In this document: positions 31,137 to 33,289 of the stretch, piece after piece
Layout: each line of letters opens with the position of its first letter
How positions within the stretch are numbered: the first letter of the stretch is position 1
DNA from: Pelargonium tetragonum
Taxonomy: Eukaryota; Streptophyta; Magnoliopsida; Geraniales; Geraniaceae
Length of the DNA: 33,289 nt
Direction of reading: 5' to 3'
Assembly (NCBI GenBank): GCA_036897445.1
Contig: JAYMTL010000173.1
Span: forward strand, 1 to 33,289
The notes under the pieces: generated by a model
Database searches by the model: none
What the model was told of the DNA's origin: nothing
The model's input: the letters and a program-made list of their open reading frames with translations, nothing else
Position numbers and translations under genes: made by a program

Positions 31137-33289
31137 AGGAGTTAGATAGAATTTCTTTTGAATTCGTTTTACTGACAATTTTGTAGGGTAGAACCTGAGG
31201 TATCTCTGTAAAATAGATTGGATTTAGATCCGAAGTGCTATGATAGGGAGTCCTTACGAGATCCCACTTTTGGTACGAGGTAATTCAGTGCAATAAAAAA
31301 CTTTTCGGGTAAAAGCATTGTTACCCTATTGATGAGAGTTCCCTCCTTATACAAATTCTAATCTAAATAGAAAGTCGTATAAGCGCTCAAGGAGCCTGTT
31401 AGTAGCTAGTTCATTTCATTGTGTTTTTCTTGCTCTGTAAGAACACTTGTTAATAAAGATTAACTTGCTCTAATGTGTGAATATTGGCGAATTGGTCCTC
31501 TTGTGCTTAGTTAAGGGCGATAAGACTCGTAGAGTATAGAAAGAAGTGCTTTGGCTTATCTAGTTTATGGAATTTCTTTGCTGATAGAACAATTTATGTA
31601 TGAAAGATTCTGGGTTTTTCTATTCCAAGGCTTAGATTTTGGTTTGACTCATTTTCATGAATGTGAATATACTAAAGACTTGAATTTTGAGGGAAAAGGG
31701 AGATTTTTAGTTTACCTTAATAAAATTCTGTTTTACATTGTTTCGTGAAATGAGCAATCTAGCGACTAAACTGAGCTCCTTTTTGTGAAGTGAGCTCTAA
31801 TAAAGGAAGAGCTCCTAGGCTTGATATCGGGCAACTTACTTTCGTTTTCTTTCCTTAATGACAAGTTTTGTATGGGGCTTATTACGGCCCCAAATTCACA
31901 AAAACTTAATAACAGCGACTCCCGAAAAAGCATCCGAGAAAGGTTGAGTTTATCCCTTTTTTTGCAGATTGCCTTGATACCCTTATAATAGAAAGACACG
32001 GGGCGCCCCTTTCTATATAAAAGGACTCTGCAAAGTCTCGAAAGTAGGTTTGACTTTGGCATTTTAAGATTTCCGCATAACAGGGTTCCTTTACCAAATA
32101 GAGCAGAAAACTTATATTTAGGGGGCTCTTCAAAATTGCTGTACGTAAATTGGAGTCTCTACTATTAAAATTGATCCTTTTGAGGGAATAACATATAACG
32201 GGCATTTAGCCAGAGCTAGGGGTGTCCCAATTAGTACAGCTCTGCTTAGCCATAAAATTTTCGTTTCAAGTAATGCTCTAAATTAAGAAGAAAAGCAACC
32301 AAGTTTTTTGAAGATGCCTCTTAAACTACCCAAAACCTATAGATAAAAAACACTGTTCGAGTTACGGTACAGGGTGTACATAAGGTTCTTGTTAGTATTG
32401 CTCTACTATAGTACAATAAAGGAAACTTTTTTCATTCTTTTAATAATGAATTATACGATCCCCACCATAGTTATTGTTCTTCCCTTGCTGGTGAGTTGAA
32501 GTCATTTTTTTTACAGTATATGCGAAACGTAGAACTTATCTCTTAGGAATCAAAAAAAAATTAGGCAGTCCCAGTTACCTTACAAAATCAGCTTTCCTAG
32601 AATGAAATTAAGGAAGAATCTAATACTGCAGGCCCCTTTAGGTATAATCTTCCTGATTTTTATAGCTACGAATTTGTAAACAAGTAATTAGAATTCTTCT
32701 TTTTGTGTATGCCATTTGACCAAGTAAAATACTAGCCTGTTTTTCAAATCAACTTTTTTTAGAGCTTATAAGGTATCTAATCTTTTTCCTTTTTCTTCTT
32801 ATTTGGGATATTTGGAACTCGTAGGTAAGTAGATAAAACTCTCTTAGTATTATAGTTCGGTTATGAGATTGATAATAGTATCAATCATATAAGAGCTAGC
32901 GCCTAAAAGTTGGTCTTGTCTAAAAGAATTTTTTCTAGTATTCAGTAACTAAAGTTTCTTTCTGAATTGTAAGAATTATAAAAAGTAAATACGTTCGGTA
33001 GTCATTTGAGGTATACATATACAAACATAGATCCGAGAAGTAAATGAGAGCATCTAGGGGACTCTTATTTATATGTATCTTTTTAGTTATAAAGAGTATG
33101 TGTATGTTCCAAGTAGTCCTTTTCTTGTATAAGGAAAAAGAAGCTAATAAGGGGGTGTGACTCGGATAGAGCCCTTTGTATGTATTTCCAAATTTCTTAC
33201 CCGATTCCTAATTTGTCATTACGTTCTTTTATAGTCAAAGGGCTATCTTGGGTTTATTGTTAGGGTATAAAGAAAATTTTGGTTACTAC
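31137..33289. other. Gene-free stretch to the window end
   Basis: No gene is recognisable. The two longest frames of the window lie here on the - strand, 98 codons (31766-32062) and 99 codons (31906-32205). They overlap each other in different frames for about 150 nt, and neither shows a known domain. GAGCTC occurs three times within 31773-31816. The hairpin at 31988-32016 lies inside these frames. The last kilobase is A+T-rich and featureless. The window ends share no direct or inverted repeat. Confidence 0.7.
31988..32016. repeat. Stem-loop with a GC-rich palindromic loop
   Basis: ATAGAAAG (31988-31995) pairs with CTTTCTAT (32009-32016). The loop carries GGGGCGCCCC (32000-32009), a 10-nt palindrome and one of the most G+C-rich spots in the window, so two alternative folds compete. 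The A+T arms and G+C core stand out from the surroundings. Confidence 0.5.

Noticed and set aside
31766-32205. Two overlapping - strand open frames of 98 and 99 codons, the longest in the window
   Set aside because: This length is expected by chance in 33 kb at this composition. The frames overlap out of phase, show no domain I know, and contain a hairpin.
1-33289. Circular molecule or terminal repeats
   Set aside because: The first and last bases share no direct or inverted repeat that I can see, so the window gives no evidence of natural ends.

Overview
This 33.3-kb window is about 35-36% G+C (estimated from sampled lines) and I can support no gene in it. No protein, rRNA or tRNA is recognisable. 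The longest open frames on either strand are 98-99 codons. At this base composition a stop falls about every 14 codons, so roughly 100 codons is about the longest frame that chance should give in 33 kb. None of the translated frames resembles a family I know, and neighbouring frames do not line up like the pieces of one broken gene.

The texture is that of organelle intergenic DNA. It is A+T-leaning but not low-complexity, has very few microsatellites, is full of short AAAGAAAG/CTTTCTTT and TATAAG/CTTATA words, and carries scattered small hairpins. My best guess is intergenic DNA of an expanded land-plant mitochondrial genome, in which gene-free stretches or whole gene-free chromosomes are known. 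The G+C is low for that group (usually about 43-45%). A bloated green-algal organelle genome or nuclear DNA cannot be excluded. No diagnostic gene was found, so this is inference with modest confidence.

Layout: 1-4950 is featureless and strand-balanced. From 4951 to 11500 the + strand is G/T-rich (G about twice C). This part holds a cluster of diverged dispersed motifs and the best hairpin group, at 8699-8776. From 11501 to 15780 composition is balanced. A second G-rich block lies in 15781-17700. From 17701 to 24120 composition is balanced again, with one exact 49-bp tandem duplication (19006-19107) and a 25-nt polypurine tract. A short G-rich patch sits at 24121-24440. The strand bias then reverses: 28491-30920 is C-rich and G-poor, including 65 nt without any G. 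It switches abruptly at about 30920 to a purine-rich patch with a lysine-rich open frame. The last 2 kb is featureless.

Nothing here forms a pathway or operon. The points worth a second look are the strand-composition domains, the weakly conserved dispersed motif family, an excess of GGGGCC/GGCCCC words, the recent tandem duplication and the hairpin group. I found no CRISPR array, insertion sequence, retroelement or origin that I could defend.
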